From NCBI GenBank assembly GCA_905221605.1, contig CAJNDS010000195.1, positions 62,501 through 102,500 of the forward strand: 40,000 nt of DNA, read 5' to 3'. The position numbers and the translations under genes are program-made. Under the pieces are notes generated by a model, which saw only the letters and a list, made by a program, of their open reading frames with translations, was not told the origin of the DNA and did no database searches. Origin of the DNA: Symbiodinium natans. Its lineage: Eukaryota; Sar; Dinophyceae; Suessiales; Symbiodiniaceae. This document shows positions 11,401-18,478 of the stretch, piece by piece (position 1 is the stretch's first letter; every line of letters begins with the position of its first letter).

Positions 11401-11752
11401 GGTCAGTCTCCTCGCCAGAAATCTGTACTGCTCCTTCCGGCGCCGTCTCCTGTCCAGCCACTTCTTGCCCAGGAAGAACTTGAGCGCTTTCAGAGACATT
11501 CACCTGTCCAGCAACACCTTGCCCAGGTAAAACCTCATCCGTGGAGCCCACCGCCAGCGAACCAACCATAACTGAACCATCCCTTGCTCTTTTTTGAGAC
11601 CGTTCAGCTCGACGAGAAGGTTGTGGTAGCGAAAAAACTTGTGAAGTCACTTCTTGGCGGGTCTCCCCCCGCGACGCTTTGTCGCGCCCTTCGCCAAGGT
11701 GAACCGATTTTTTCGGCCCGTCATTGGAGCCTACTTTGCGGAACATTGCCAC
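8432..11752 (-). CDS. Gag-like polyprotein segment 3, three CCCH zinc fingers (copy 1)
   Basis: An open frame of 1,106 codons. Homology to copy 2 begins near residue 8, so the first residues arise from a frame change; the start at 11752 is probably not a true initiation site. Three CCCH fingers lie in a tight cluster: C695-x9-C705-x5-C711-x3-H715, C727-x8-C736-x5-C742-x3-H746 and C753-x8-C762-x5-C768-x3-H772. CCCH fingers generally bind single-stranded RNA. The N-terminal third is Gly/Glu/Gln-rich, residues about 215-400 look globular but unknown, and the C-terminal 200 residues are Lys/Glu-rich and probably disordered or coiled. There is no YxDD, DTG or zinc-DDE signature. It follows segment 2 with a 32-bp overlap caused by an about 8-bp deletion relative to copy 2, in which the same junction reads through in one frame. 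Confidence 0.85.
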   Translation of the reverse strand: MAMFRKVGSNDGPKKSVHLGEGRDKASRGETRQEVTSQVFSLPQPSRRAERSQKRARDGSVMVGSLAVGSTDEVLPGQGVAGQVNVSESAQVLPGQEVAGQETAPEGAVQISGEETDQKEGEGGSNELRGDGAKILDGCPVRNDLQQLLVKGLLTRIYWKVAVGKLPVGQRDCQKGSNKMDRNLVISMSSEGASEQDENLALEDDADQSMGDGAMVVLVYDPRTLIQSPTTDWVMRRGLTDRSVWPAMAYMAQRICAEMVQVDDMNAQLGTGALLFQRRDQGHYSDLHHSFHDNPCLPAVGNYPLSVMGALLSPGLEGEFKNTDKFGTAMEAIAYDWSRSPGMEVHIELMARVAKMVHPFLNLGAQGSVMVSEFLWQRGRARLMEFLQAATCADQLEALWRRMDDDADEEVDPSTAVLEVLGPEDAVLDQGNNESLIPIEDAGGETSGDTGGDGKAPEVSPEEETSSGSSRLADTRIFLWSVYSRVASNFSMQDRTTGKIFDSTKGYPGEGPNNDDNPSSKGNLPWISEDYLDEVVSKKMKRSSDMDGFVPGSEGPLEKVEVENVTASKILMALWKKGHRVGYRRLCRLNASGCKVGAMKRPIKRVQKIGTRKAFTKMFNVFGSSQHGSGVGGKPIMKVVGPRPGFPAVLQAPNTDSTSGEGSSPQVHGNVHVEHNRPMDRYEAERLEKRKKGFCYWFGKGKDRCKFGDDCKFIHSEDDVVLHSYWCKYYVAGRECFAGKDCGFSHDATGVRCVQFARSGKCRFGDRCVFEHGVPLEEQRPRSPRTPPRDGPRRKSGANGGEKEISPEQFDDDEEDFMVYDEETKMTELLMEAISFLSGGKPDLARAEADPLFKLLKFTGDADQMDQEWVSWTTEMLTVLELLEVVKSYEVSLAEVEEWVNDLRIWYERANLGEEKDSKRGKKRSLERESSKDIPAEKGVVETSETEVAVEEEKKKVEKKRKAAAIEDPYTLMVPKPKKMPTIIEKGGSTSNVVASAVEKSSKTRTKSNAGGKTKKREKSQSPKKEEVVMVQDPEEKDRPSDADAPGSATANAELGQSCQAIEDAKREGLVSSIQRGVQDPVLTVSDLEYILLQLHLKIANNRKKK
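9437..9670 (-). other. CCCH zinc-finger cluster 2 (fingers 4-6)
   Basis: Sub-feature of segment 3. Three fingers follow one another with linkers of only 11 and 6 residues, suggesting a compact RNA-binding module. Copy 2 has lost most of this cluster through a deletion corresponding to 9474-9654. Confidence 0.85.
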
Positions 11753-14480
11753 GATTCGCAGTTCTCTGTGAATCCCTTTCTTGCAAAAAGATTTCCTTCA
11801 GGCGTTGTACGGCATTGGTCTCCTCTTCGCTTGAATCGCTTGAGGAAGCGGCGTACGAGACCAAAGCCTCCGCCTGTTCATCATCATCCACCACATCTGC
11901 CCATGCTCTGCTGAACCGATACGACAACCCACCACGAGGCTTCAGTTCCAGTGGCTTCGGCTTTTCCACCACTTCCGCCGGTTGCACTCGTCGTTGTGAC
12001 CGAGAGCGTGGCACCTGTCGCACCTGTTTTTTGTCCAGCAAGGGCCTTCCCCTTCTCACAGGGTTTGATCTTGACCGATACTTTTTTGTTGGTGGATTCA
12101 CCGGCGGCATTCCAACTCCCACCAACCGCAGCTTCTGTACGCACAACGGAGACCTCTGCGCAAGCGTCCAACCATCACGGTACCTGACCTTATCAAAAAG
12201 CTCCCGATAGGAGCCTCTCGGCATGGTTTTTGCACCGGAGTCTTCAGCTTCACGCACCTGAGTGAGGGTTCGCACCGCCGCTCTTCCAGTTCCTTTGTTC
12301 CCAGAAGATTGTTGTACCCGTACAGATGCATCAGAAGGAACTGCCTTTTCCGGTCCTCCCGGGCGATATCGGACATCACCAACCAATTGCAGAATTTTGC
12401 ATGCGGTCACTTTGTTGATCCCTTTGTCAACCAAATCTTCCACAAAGATGAACTCTTGCAAGTCCGACACATTGGTCACACCAAGCGTAATCATCACCTC
12501 ACTTACATGAGGGGTATACACCCACAGGTGTGCGTTGCGAGCCATCCAATTTTCAATTGGCTCCTCCGGATTTTGAAGCCGAGTACCAGTGGATGCAGCC
12601 ACCGAATTCTTTTGTTCATCAGCTTCTGCTTCATCCAGAATACCTTTTTCACCATCTTTTTGTGACACATTGGTCATTTGCAGCGCTTTTGGTGCCGAGG
12701 ATGAGGAAGATTCAGCTCCCCCACTCGCAGGTGGCTGAAAAGTGCTTCTATCCGTAATCTCCCATCCTCTCTCTTTTTCAAACCGGACCTGATTGGCCAC
12801 CTGTACCAAGTGTTTCAGGAGCGTCAGCCGCTCCTCTGACATCTCGTCATGGGAGTACTTGCAGAAATTTGACCCTTTCCGGCAACGTCCTCTGAGGTAA
12901 TAATCGAAACAGCAATGGTGGAACCCTGCGTCCCTTAGTGACTTCCTGGAAGCATTGTCCCAAGATTTGCCGGGCTCCCAAGTCCCTTCCAATGCTATGT
13001 CATCGTTGTGAAGATACCTGCATGTAGTCCCATATTTACAACCACCTTGATTGTAATACAGACACAGACGACCTTTTGGCTCACCCGACGTAGGTTCACC
13101 CTTTGATGCACCTTTGCCAAAATTGTACTTGGCCCGGAAGGCTAAATCCTCCCGCTCCTGCTGTGCCTCATCCACTGTACCTTCCTCTGTGGGAGGGTCA
13201 CCGATGTTCCCATCCTCATCATCAGCTTCTTGGCTATTCTTTGGATCAGTTGACCCTCCTCCTGGCCAACCTTCACCATAACGACGATGCTCATAGGAAC
13301 ACTCATCACCATTGCGACACCTTCCCCGATTGAAGAACTTGCACAGCTTGCTGTAACCAGGTGACAACACAGTCTTTGGAGTCATGTGAGCCTTTTTGTA
13401 CTGGTCAGGGTCCATGTAGGCTTCCATTGGCCTGTTCTCCCTTTTGCTCATGGATTGCACTGCACCATCAAGCTCCTGCAAAAATAGCTTGGTGTCCAAC
13501 CAAAGCGCGTTCCAAAACTCATCTTCCCCTTGATTCAGCACCGTTGCCACCGCTTCACCCACAACTGGTCGAGTAAATCTCCTTTTTCTGCATGCCAGTT
13601 CGAAAAGCGCGTTGTGGTACTGTTTTCGGGAAAAAGTGGTTAACTTCCCCAAGCCTGTACTTTCTGTACCATCAGGCTTCCAACCATCATTTTGCAAGAT
13701 GCCATACGCGCGCCGAGCTTCCGCATTGAGGAATGCCTGATCTGCAACACACTCCTGTAAATCTTCCATCGGGCGACCCAACAGCATCCCAGTAATTTTG
13801 CCAACATAGGCTTCCTCTTCGTTTCCATTCTCCAGAAGAGCTTTGTAGATCTTTTCTCCATAAAGTTGCCTTTCTTCTCGTTCTTCAGAGGATAACTCCT
13901 GTACCACAAGCTCTTCATCGGATTGCTCTTCCTCCTGTTTCCAGTCCCATTGACCGTTGGAATCTTGGTACCATTGACCAGCATACCATGAATTCGTCCA
14001 CCACGTACTCCAGCCGCTGGGTTTCCATTTCCGCAGCGTTGAGGAAGAGTCCTCCACGTCCTCTTCCAAAACCAGAAAGGTGTCCAAGATTATGGTACCA
14101 TCATCTTCCACTAGTTTCACTGTTCCATTGACAGTATCACCAAATCTGAACTGACACGTATTGTTCCCTTCTGCAGGAATCAATACATTCAAATCACCAA
14201 GGTCCAAAAAGGCTCCATACCCATTGATGCAGCGCACTAGACCCATGATCTCATCTCCCTCTTGATAGCAATGTGTCCCAGGTGATTCCAAGGCTCCCGC
14301 TCGGGGCACTTTCTTTGCCTGCTCTTCAGAAACCACCTCTGTATCATCGGCTCCTGGCGCATCCTTTGTCTTCACCTGGGTCACACTGCTCGTCCTGCTC
14401 CACGAGTCCCACAAGCTCATCTTTTTTGTGCTCCTGGACTTCAGGACCTCCCTTTTTCTCCGCCAAAGGCTTTGCCTCAT
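11721..14480 (-). CDS. Gag-like polyprotein segment 2: S1, MLLE, three CCCH fingers (copy 1)
   Basis: An open frame of 919 codons. The first 35 residues are a shadow of segment 1; homology to copy 2 starts at residue 36 (about 14375). Domains in order: S1-like RNA-binding fold at about 74-136 (GLVRCINGYGAFLDLG, then FGDTVNGTV); Trp-rich stretch 152-180; MLLE/PABC domain about 203-265 with the signature KITGMLL at 228-234; CCCH fingers C380-x7-C388-x5-C394-x3-H398, C473-x7-C481-x5-C487-x3-H491 and C524-x8-C533-x6-C540-x3-H544; a possible SAM-like segment about 655-702 (EDLVDKGINKVTACKIL); then a basic, Arg/Pro-rich region. MLLE of poly(A)-binding protein binds PAM2 peptides. The mix suggests a cytoplasmic RNA-binding protein. 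It was joined to segments 1 and 3 in one ancestral frame. Confidence 0.85.
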   Translation of the reverse strand: MRQSLWRRKREVLKSRSTKKMSLWDSWSRTSSVTQVKTKDAPGADDTEVVSEEQAKKVPRAGALESPGTHCYQEGDEIMGLVRCINGYGAFLDLGDLNVLIPAEGNNTCQFRFGDTVNGTVKLVEDDGTIILDTFLVLEEDVEDSSSTLRKWKPSGWSTWWTNSWYAGQWYQDSNGQWDWKQEEEQSDEELVVQELSSEEREERQLYGEKIYKALLENGNEEEAYVGKITGMLLGRPMEDLQECVADQAFLNAEARRAYGILQNDGWKPDGTESTGLGKLTTFSRKQYHNALFELACRKRRFTRPVVGEAVATVLNQGEDEFWNALWLDTKLFLQELDGAVQSMSKRENRPMEAYMDPDQYKKAHMTPKTVLSPGYSKLCKFFNRGRCRNGDECSYEHRRYGEGWPGGGSTDPKNSQEADDEDGNIGDPPTEEGTVDEAQQEREDLAFRAKYNFGKGASKGEPTSGEPKGRLCLYYNQGGCKYGTTCRYLHNDDIALEGTWEPGKSWDNASRKSLRDAGFHHCCFDYYLRGRCRKGSNFCKYSHDEMSEERLTLLKHLVQVANQVRFEKERGWEITDRSTFQPPASGGAESSSSSAPKALQMTNVSQKDGEKGILDEAEADEQKNSVAASTGTRLQNPEEPIENWMARNAHLWVYTPHVSEVMITLGVTNVSDLQEFIFVEDLVDKGINKVTACKILQLVGDVRYRPGGPEKAVPSDASVRVQQSSGNKGTGRAAVRTLTQVREAEDSGAKTMPRGSYRELFDKVRYRDGWTLAQRSPLCVQKLRLVGVGMPPVNPPTKKYRSRSNPVRRGRPLLDKKQVRQVPRSRSQRRVQPAEVVEKPKPLELKPRGGLSYRFSRAWADVVDDDEQAEALVSYAASSSDSSEEETNAVQRLKEIFLQERDSQRTANRGNVPQSRLQ
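12375..12518 (-). other. Possible SAM-like helical segment
   Basis: Residues about 655-702 of segment 2. The pattern of hydrophobic residues around FVEDLVDKGINKVTACKILQ recalls the last helices of SAM domains, but I rank this as a tentative fold guess. The segment is conserved in copy 2. Confidence 0.3.
12849..13343 (-). other. CCCH zinc-finger cluster 1 (fingers 1-3)
   Basis: Sub-feature of segment 2. Three CCCH fingers are spaced more widely than cluster 2. The first follows a conserved YMDPDQYKKAHMTP stretch. All zinc ligands are present in both copies. Confidence 0.88.
13686..13874 (-). other. MLLE (PABC) domain
   Basis: Residues about 203-265 of segment 2 read RQLYGEKIYKALLEN, then VGKITGMLLGR, then an acidic helix and an ARRAYGILQ helix. 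This follows the order of the C-terminal domain of cytoplasmic poly(A)-binding protein, where the signature is KITGMLLE. The match is by eye from knowledge of the family. Confidence 0.75.
14073..14261 (-). other. S1-like RNA-binding domain
   Basis: Residues about 74-136 of segment 2 have the S1/OB pattern: G-x-V, then a YGAFLDLG strand, a proline-containing loop (LIPAEG), and FGDTVNGTVKLV followed by an ILDT strand. The same pattern is present in copy 2 with a few substitutions. Confidence 0.7.
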
Positions 14481-16257
14481 CTGTTGTAATTCGCTCGGTG
14501 TCGACTTCCGGCGAACTTCCAGACGGCAACACTTCTCCCTTCATGGGAGTGGACCCATCATTGGAGTCCTTTGTCACACCTTCTGCAGCAGGCAAATCTT
14601 CTTCCACTGCAGGGCAATTGAGTCGATCATCCACGGCAGGCACGCTTTCTTCCACCGCAGGCTCCTTTGGTTCCATGGCTTCCAAAGGAGAATTTCCACC
14701 ATCGTTGACCACAGCTGCCTCATTGGCTCCGGTGTAGCCCTTGTCATTTCGTTCCTCGCGGCTAACTTCAGGTTGCACCAGTGCGTCCACCTGTGAATCT
14801 CCATCATGAGCTGCTGTGGAGACCTGCGCCCCATTGTTGCAGTCGCCCGTGGAACGTAACACCATATGCACCTCAACCCGTGCTTCCTTCGCACTCCAGG
14901 TAATATCTGGCGCATCGACCCGCGCATCATTGGCGCTCCAGGCCTCATTTTTCAGATCTTCCGTGTCTCCAGCTATTCCAGAAGCTTCTTTTTCTCCTTG
15001 AATGGCAGGAATCTTGGCACCAAACGAAGAGACCTCCTCAGTCGCAACACACGACCTTTTCCCTCCGTCTTCCAAATCTCCAGGACCACATTCCTGAACG
15101 ACAGGTACCACATCCACCACTCGCTCTTCTGCAGCCGACACAGTTCCGATCTCCACATTGGGAATCTTTTCTTCTGGACCTACCGATTCCACCGCTGCCA
15201 CACCCTCAGAAAGTGCTCCCATTCCTTCCCGATCCAGATGTTGAGCTCCAGCGATGTCTGCTCGGTTTCCAGGAATCTCCTCCTCATCAGGAGAACCCGA
15301 GGTCGGGGCGTCACCACCAGCCCTAGGACCGCTATCCCTGATAGTAGAGGAAAAATCTTTTTCACCTAAACTATTTACACTACCCTGGAATGCCCTCGTA
15401 GACTCAGTCTTCGGAGTAGAGGATGAAGAATCCAGTGCCGCCTCCATTTCCAGCTCATTGCCCGAAGGAGACCCAACCACCTCGTCACTCTTCATCTTTT
15501 CACCTACCACCGGCAATGTCCACTTGCTTTCCTGCGTATCCAGGCAGTAATAATATTGTCTCCCATCTTCATGGAGGTGCCATTCCCACGTTGTCCCATC
15601 GCACGCTTTGATCAGATGCTCATCTTTCCGAAAACCATCCCTTTCAGAGACCTGACGCATCTCGTCCTCTTCTTCTGACAACTGTTGCAACCTCTCAGCC
15701 TCCATCTGTAGGATCTCCTCCTCCCCCATGGCGTATTCAGCAGCAGGTGCAGCTTCAAAGCTGTCCGCACCCTTCTGTTCGTGACCGCTTCCACCACCTT
15801 GGGAACTCGAAGATGGATCCCTTTTGATCTTGTTCAGAGGCCTCCTGGCCGCTTGCAGCACTTCTCCAATCAGATCGGTCTGAGACTCTTGGTCTACCAT
15901 TCGACCCGAAGTCGAAGTCGACGGCTGATACCCGTGTTTGTGCAACACTCGTAAAACAGTCACCGCCATTTCACGATCTATACCACCAGTCGCGTCCCAG
16001 TTCCTTTTCTCACCAGGCTTTGGCGATACAGAGACAGCGCGTCCTTCAGCTTCAGTATTGCTAACCATATCCACATTGGGATTCATACCCACATTGGGGC
16101 TTTCTGCAACCAAGGCTTCTTCCAGATGTTCTTCAGCGCCGGGAATCACCTCTTCCAACACCGATCTTTCACCCAGAGACTCAGCTGCACCATTTCCAGC
16201 TCCACCATTTTGTCCACCATCCGAGGCAGGTTGGAGCCATCGCTTCGGAGAAGGCAT
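14344..16257 (-). CDS. Gag-like polyprotein segment 1 with WW domain (copy 1)
   Basis: 638 codons from the conserved ATG at 16257. An upstream in-frame ATG at 16290 exists, but copy 2 has an in-frame stop just upstream of its matching ATG, so 16257 is preferred. A WW domain lies about 220-251 residues in: two Trp near its start (WEWH), then DGRQYYY, a final Trp and LP about 20 residues later. WW domains bind proline-containing peptides. The remainder is Glu/Ala/Val-rich and looks disordered, with repeated acidic segments. The frame ends after QCDP because of a 2-nt deletion at about 14377; in copy 2 the same region runs on into the S1-bearing segment. It begins only 67 nt downstream of the 5' LTR. 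Confidence 0.85.
   Translation of the reverse strand: MPSPKRWLQPASDGGQNGGAGNGAAESLGERSVLEEVIPGAEEHLEEALVAESPNVGMNPNVDMVSNTEAEGRAVSVSPKPGEKRNWDATGGIDREMAVTVLRVLHKHGYQPSTSTSGRMVDQESQTDLIGEVLQAARRPLNKIKRDPSSSSQGGGSGHEQKGADSFEAAPAAEYAMGEEEILQMEAERLQQLSEEEDEMRQVSERDGFRKDEHLIKACDGTTWEWHLHEDGRQYYYCLDTQESKWTLPVVGEKMKSDEVVGSPSGNELEMEAALDSSSSTPKTESTRAFQGSVNSLGEKDFSSTIRDSGPRAGGDAPTSGSPDEEEIPGNRADIAGAQHLDREGMGALSEGVAAVESVGPEEKIPNVEIGTVSAAEERVVDVVPVVQECGPGDLEDGGKRSCVATEEVSSFGAKIPAIQGEKEASGIAGDTEDLKNEAWSANDARVDAPDITWSAKEARVEVHMVLRSTGDCNNGAQVSTAAHDGDSQVDALVQPEVSREERNDKGYTGANEAAVVNDGGNSPLEAMEPKEPAVEESVPAVDDRLNCPAVEEDLPAAEGVTKDSNDGSTPMKGEVLPSGSSPEVDTERITTDEAKPLAEKKGGPEVQEHKKDELVGLVEQDEQCDPGEDKGCARSR
15508..15600 (-). 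other. WW domain
   Basis: Sub-feature of segment 1: DGTTWEWHLHEDGRQYYY followed by a Trp and Pro at the end (KWTLP). Both signature Trp positions, the Tyr triplet and the final Pro are present. Copy 2 keeps all of them (about 30912-31006). Confidence 0.85.
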
Positions 16258-16312
16258 TGCTTCTTGATCCCAAAAACCTTGAAAGAACACTTAACCGCAG
16301 GGAACCTAATTT

Positions 16313-16324
16313 GGGCTCATAACC
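16313..16324 (-). promoter_or_regulatory. Primer binding site, half initiator tRNA-Met (copy 1)
   Basis: On the element strand GGTTATGAGCCC follows the 5' LTR with no gap. It is complementary to GGGCUCAUAACC, the anticodon stem-loop strand of eukaryotic initiator tRNA-Met (anticodon CAU). Copia in Drosophila is known to use such an internal half-tRNA primer. The identical site is present in copy 2. Confidence 0.75.
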
Positions 16325-16599
16325 TACGGGGGGACAACCAAGGAAGGAAATCAACTCCCCTAATCGCCCTGAACTTATATTTCCCAGATCGAACCAAGAA
16401 ACAAACAAGAACACGGATAAGAGCAACCCAGGGGGGAAGGAATCCACACCCTTACCAAACCCTAAGAACCCAGGCACTACTTTTTGAACTTGTGGCTTTC
16501 TGTTCAAGCCCATCTTGAGCCAAACATGATTTCCGGGTTCATTAACCCTTCCAACTCTCAACACTAACTCTTTTCTACAATACCAATTGCAGCTCCGCA
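16325..16599 (-). repeat. 5' LTR of copy 1
   Basis: 275 bp, identical to the 3' LTR except that it lacks the 12-bp duplication. It contains TTTGGCTCAAG (element strand) at 16514-16524. Confidence 0.92.
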
Positions 16600-16660
16600 C
16601 CCTAAACCCTAAACCATAAACCCTAAACCCTAAACCCTAAACCCTAAACCCTAAACCCTG
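16600..16660 (+). repeat. CCCTAAA array with target duplication of copy 1
   Basis: Starts with the duplicated CCCTA (16600-16604) and continues as about eight CCCTAAA units. The element is therefore inserted at the edge of, or inside, a telomere-like array. Confidence 0.9.
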
Positions 16661-16746
16661 TAGGCTTGGGGGTTCCGAAGCCACCTGAGCCCAGTCCTGA
16701 GACTCTGACAGCGTCAGCCCGGAGACCCCGATATTCTGCAAATTGG

Positions 16747-16899
16747 CTTAGGGTTTAGGGTTTAGGATTTAGGGTTTAGGGTTTACGATTTAGGGTTTAG
16801 GGTTTTAGGGTTTAGGGTTTAGGGTTTAGGGTTTTAGGGGTTTAGGGTTTTAGGGGTTTAGGGTTTTAGGGTTTAGGGCTTAGGGTTTAGTTCAGGGTT
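16747..16899 (-). repeat. TTTAGGG array with TTTTAGGG and TTTAGGGG variants
   Basis: About twenty units. The latter half mixes 7-bp and 8-bp units (TTTTAGGG, TTTAGGGG). Confidence 0.9.
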
Positions 16900-17533
16900 G
16901 AAGCCCGAAGTCCTCCAAACTTTAAGGGGGGGAGGGTCTCGAGGCTTAGGCCCGCGGACGCATTAGGTGGAGCAGATCGAGGATAAGCGGTGCGAGGGAG
17001 GGGGGGGGGGGGTGTGTAAAGACCGGCACGTTAAACCCTAAACTACCCGAAACGCCTACTTCCTAAACCCCAAACCCTACGCCCCCAAAATCGGCCGCTA
17101 TGCAGGTGAGCAAGGCCATACCCTGGGAGCACAAGGATTCCGCACTTCTCCTTAGCGGGGACCGCGTTGCTGAGGGTTTAGGTAGGGCTTAGGGTTTGAG
17201 AGCCCCAAAACCCTACCGGGTATTTCTTAGTTTCGTCGACATGCTTCAGGGATGCACGATGGCTTCAACAGCCCTGGCAAGGCAGGTGGGGAGTATATGC
17301 TTGGGTCCGTGGTCCTCGGTCCTCAACCCTAAAGCCTTAAATCCCAAAGCCTGACTGTTCAGTTTCGTGGAAGTGTTGAGGATGCACTCAGGGTTTAAGG
17401 TTTAGGGGTTTAGGGTTTGAGGTTTCTGCACGGGTTCTGATCCTTGAGTTGTATGCCACCTTGACATTCGCACCTTCTGTCCGCTACGAAGAGGAGGTTG
17501 AGGAAGAGCTTTTGAGGTGGGTGGTCTAGGGTT
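16900..17533. other. Unique non-coding stretch
   Basis: Contains a G-run near 17000-17012, scattered single telomere motifs and no long frame. Nothing recognisable as gene or RNA. Confidence 0.5.
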
Positions 17534-17535
17534 TA

Positions 17536-17687
17536 CTTGGAGGTTCATGGCACTTAGTAGCCCAATTCCAACTGTACGTATAACCCAATTATAACCCTAT
17601 GAGGGTACTTAAGGGGCTTATATGTGGGTTATGACTACGCTGATAATGGGTTACTAAACCCTAAACCCTAAACCCTGAACCTCCAAG
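17536..17687. mobile_element. Family-1 short inverted-repeat element (best copy)
   Basis: Perfect 12-bp terminal repeats CTTGGAGGTTCA and TGAACCTCCAAG, with TA on both outer sides, which would fit a TA target duplication as in the Tc1/mariner class. The interior has CTTAGTAGCC, ACTGTACGTATAACCC and AGGGGCTTAT. Three CCCTAAA units sit just inside the right end. It has no coding capacity. Confidence 0.7.
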
Positions 17688-17817
17688 TAGGGTTTAGGGT
17701 TTTGGGTATACATAGAGACCATGCGATCGATGCGGGGAAGGTGGAGAGGATATGCACACTACCTGTCCACACCCAGCCACACAGCCACAGCTCTGGCTTG
17801 GGTTTAGATATGGCCAC

Positions 17818-17899
17818 TTGGGTTTAGGGTTTAGGGTTAGGGTTTAGGGTCTAGGGTCTAGGGTTTAGGGTTTAGGATTTAGGGTTTAAGCTTTAGGGT
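17818..17899 (-). repeat. TTTAGGG array with TCTAGGG variants
   Basis: About eleven units including adjacent TCTAGGG variants. Confidence 0.88.
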
Positions 17900-18235
17900 G
17901 ACTAAGTTGGTTTCTGGTCCAGAATATCGTCACTTCCCTACATGATGCTCCCTTTTTGGGTTTGCCATTCTCAGGCGATTCCTAGTACCTACGGCACCTT
18001 ATAAGGGACCATGACTCAGCAGAGAAATGACCATCATGGGTAGGATCAGTGGAGTCCTAAGACCTGACCTTAAATATGTGGTGGGCAGGTCGACATAAGT
18101 TTTCTCTGGACACTTTTTTTTGTTCAGGGTTTAAAAGGTTTGGGGTTGAGTAGGTTCCTTATAGTTTACCGTCCGAAGCGAAAACCCAACCCCAAACCCT
18201 AAACCTTATCCGGTTCTGAGCTTATTGAACCCAAA
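17900..18235. other. Unique non-coding stretch
   Basis: No long frame, inverted repeat or RNA gene recognised. Confidence 0.45.
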
Positions 18236-18478
18236 GGTTTAGGGTTTAGGGTTTAGGGTTTAGGGTTTAGGGACCCAAGGCTTCAGTTTTGCTTGTGCTC
18301 CCCCACGCACAGGAGCCCGTGCTGCTCCGGACGAAGGCGTCCGTCGCCGAAATTCTCGAGAGACTCGGGCCGAAAGAGCCGCATCCGGCGGGCTGGCCGG
18401 GTTCGGGTTTAGGGTGTAGGGTTTCGGGTTTTAGGGTTTAGGCGGGTTTAGGGTTTAGGGTTTAGGTTTAGGGCTCGA
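18236..18478 (-). repeat. Two TTTAGGG arrays around 130 bp of unique sequence
   Basis: Arrays at 18236-18272 and 18403-18478. The second directly abuts a coding-like segment that begins near 18479. Confidence 0.85.

Larger units (their letters stand above)
7775..16599 (-). mobile_element. LTR retroelement copy 1 (8.8 kb, no pol detected)
   Basis: Two directly repeated LTRs (7775-8061 and 16325-16599) flank three overlapping minus-strand frames. Internal landmarks, read on the element strand, are a primer site GGTTATGAGCCC directly after the 5' LTR (16313-16324) and a purine tract AGGGGGAG directly before the 3' LTR. The 5-bp duplication CCCTA borders the element. The LTRs differ only by a 12-bp duplication in the 3' LTR, so insertion is recent. 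No protease, integrase, reverse transcriptase or RNase H motif was seen in about 7.8 kb of coding sequence. The primer type points to a copia-like lineage; the missing pol suggests a non-autonomous, TR-GAG-like element. A truncated autonomous ancestor is the alternative. Confidence 0.9.

Noticed and set aside
14344-14480. Programmed ribosomal frameshift between segments 1 and 2 of copy 1
   Set aside because: Copy 2 reads through the same point in one frame, and copy 1 simply lacks two bases there.
8533-16267. Many plus-strand frames opposite the copy 1 coding region, and likewise opposite copy 2
   Set aside because: They are antisense shadows; the minus frames have recognisable domains and agree between copies.
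16373-16402. Pol III B-box-like GGTTCGATCTGG in the LTRs, with a TATA-like AAATATAAG beside it in copy 1
   Set aside because: Conserved in both copies but only a partial match to GGTTCGANNCC with no A box identified; too weak to call a promoter.
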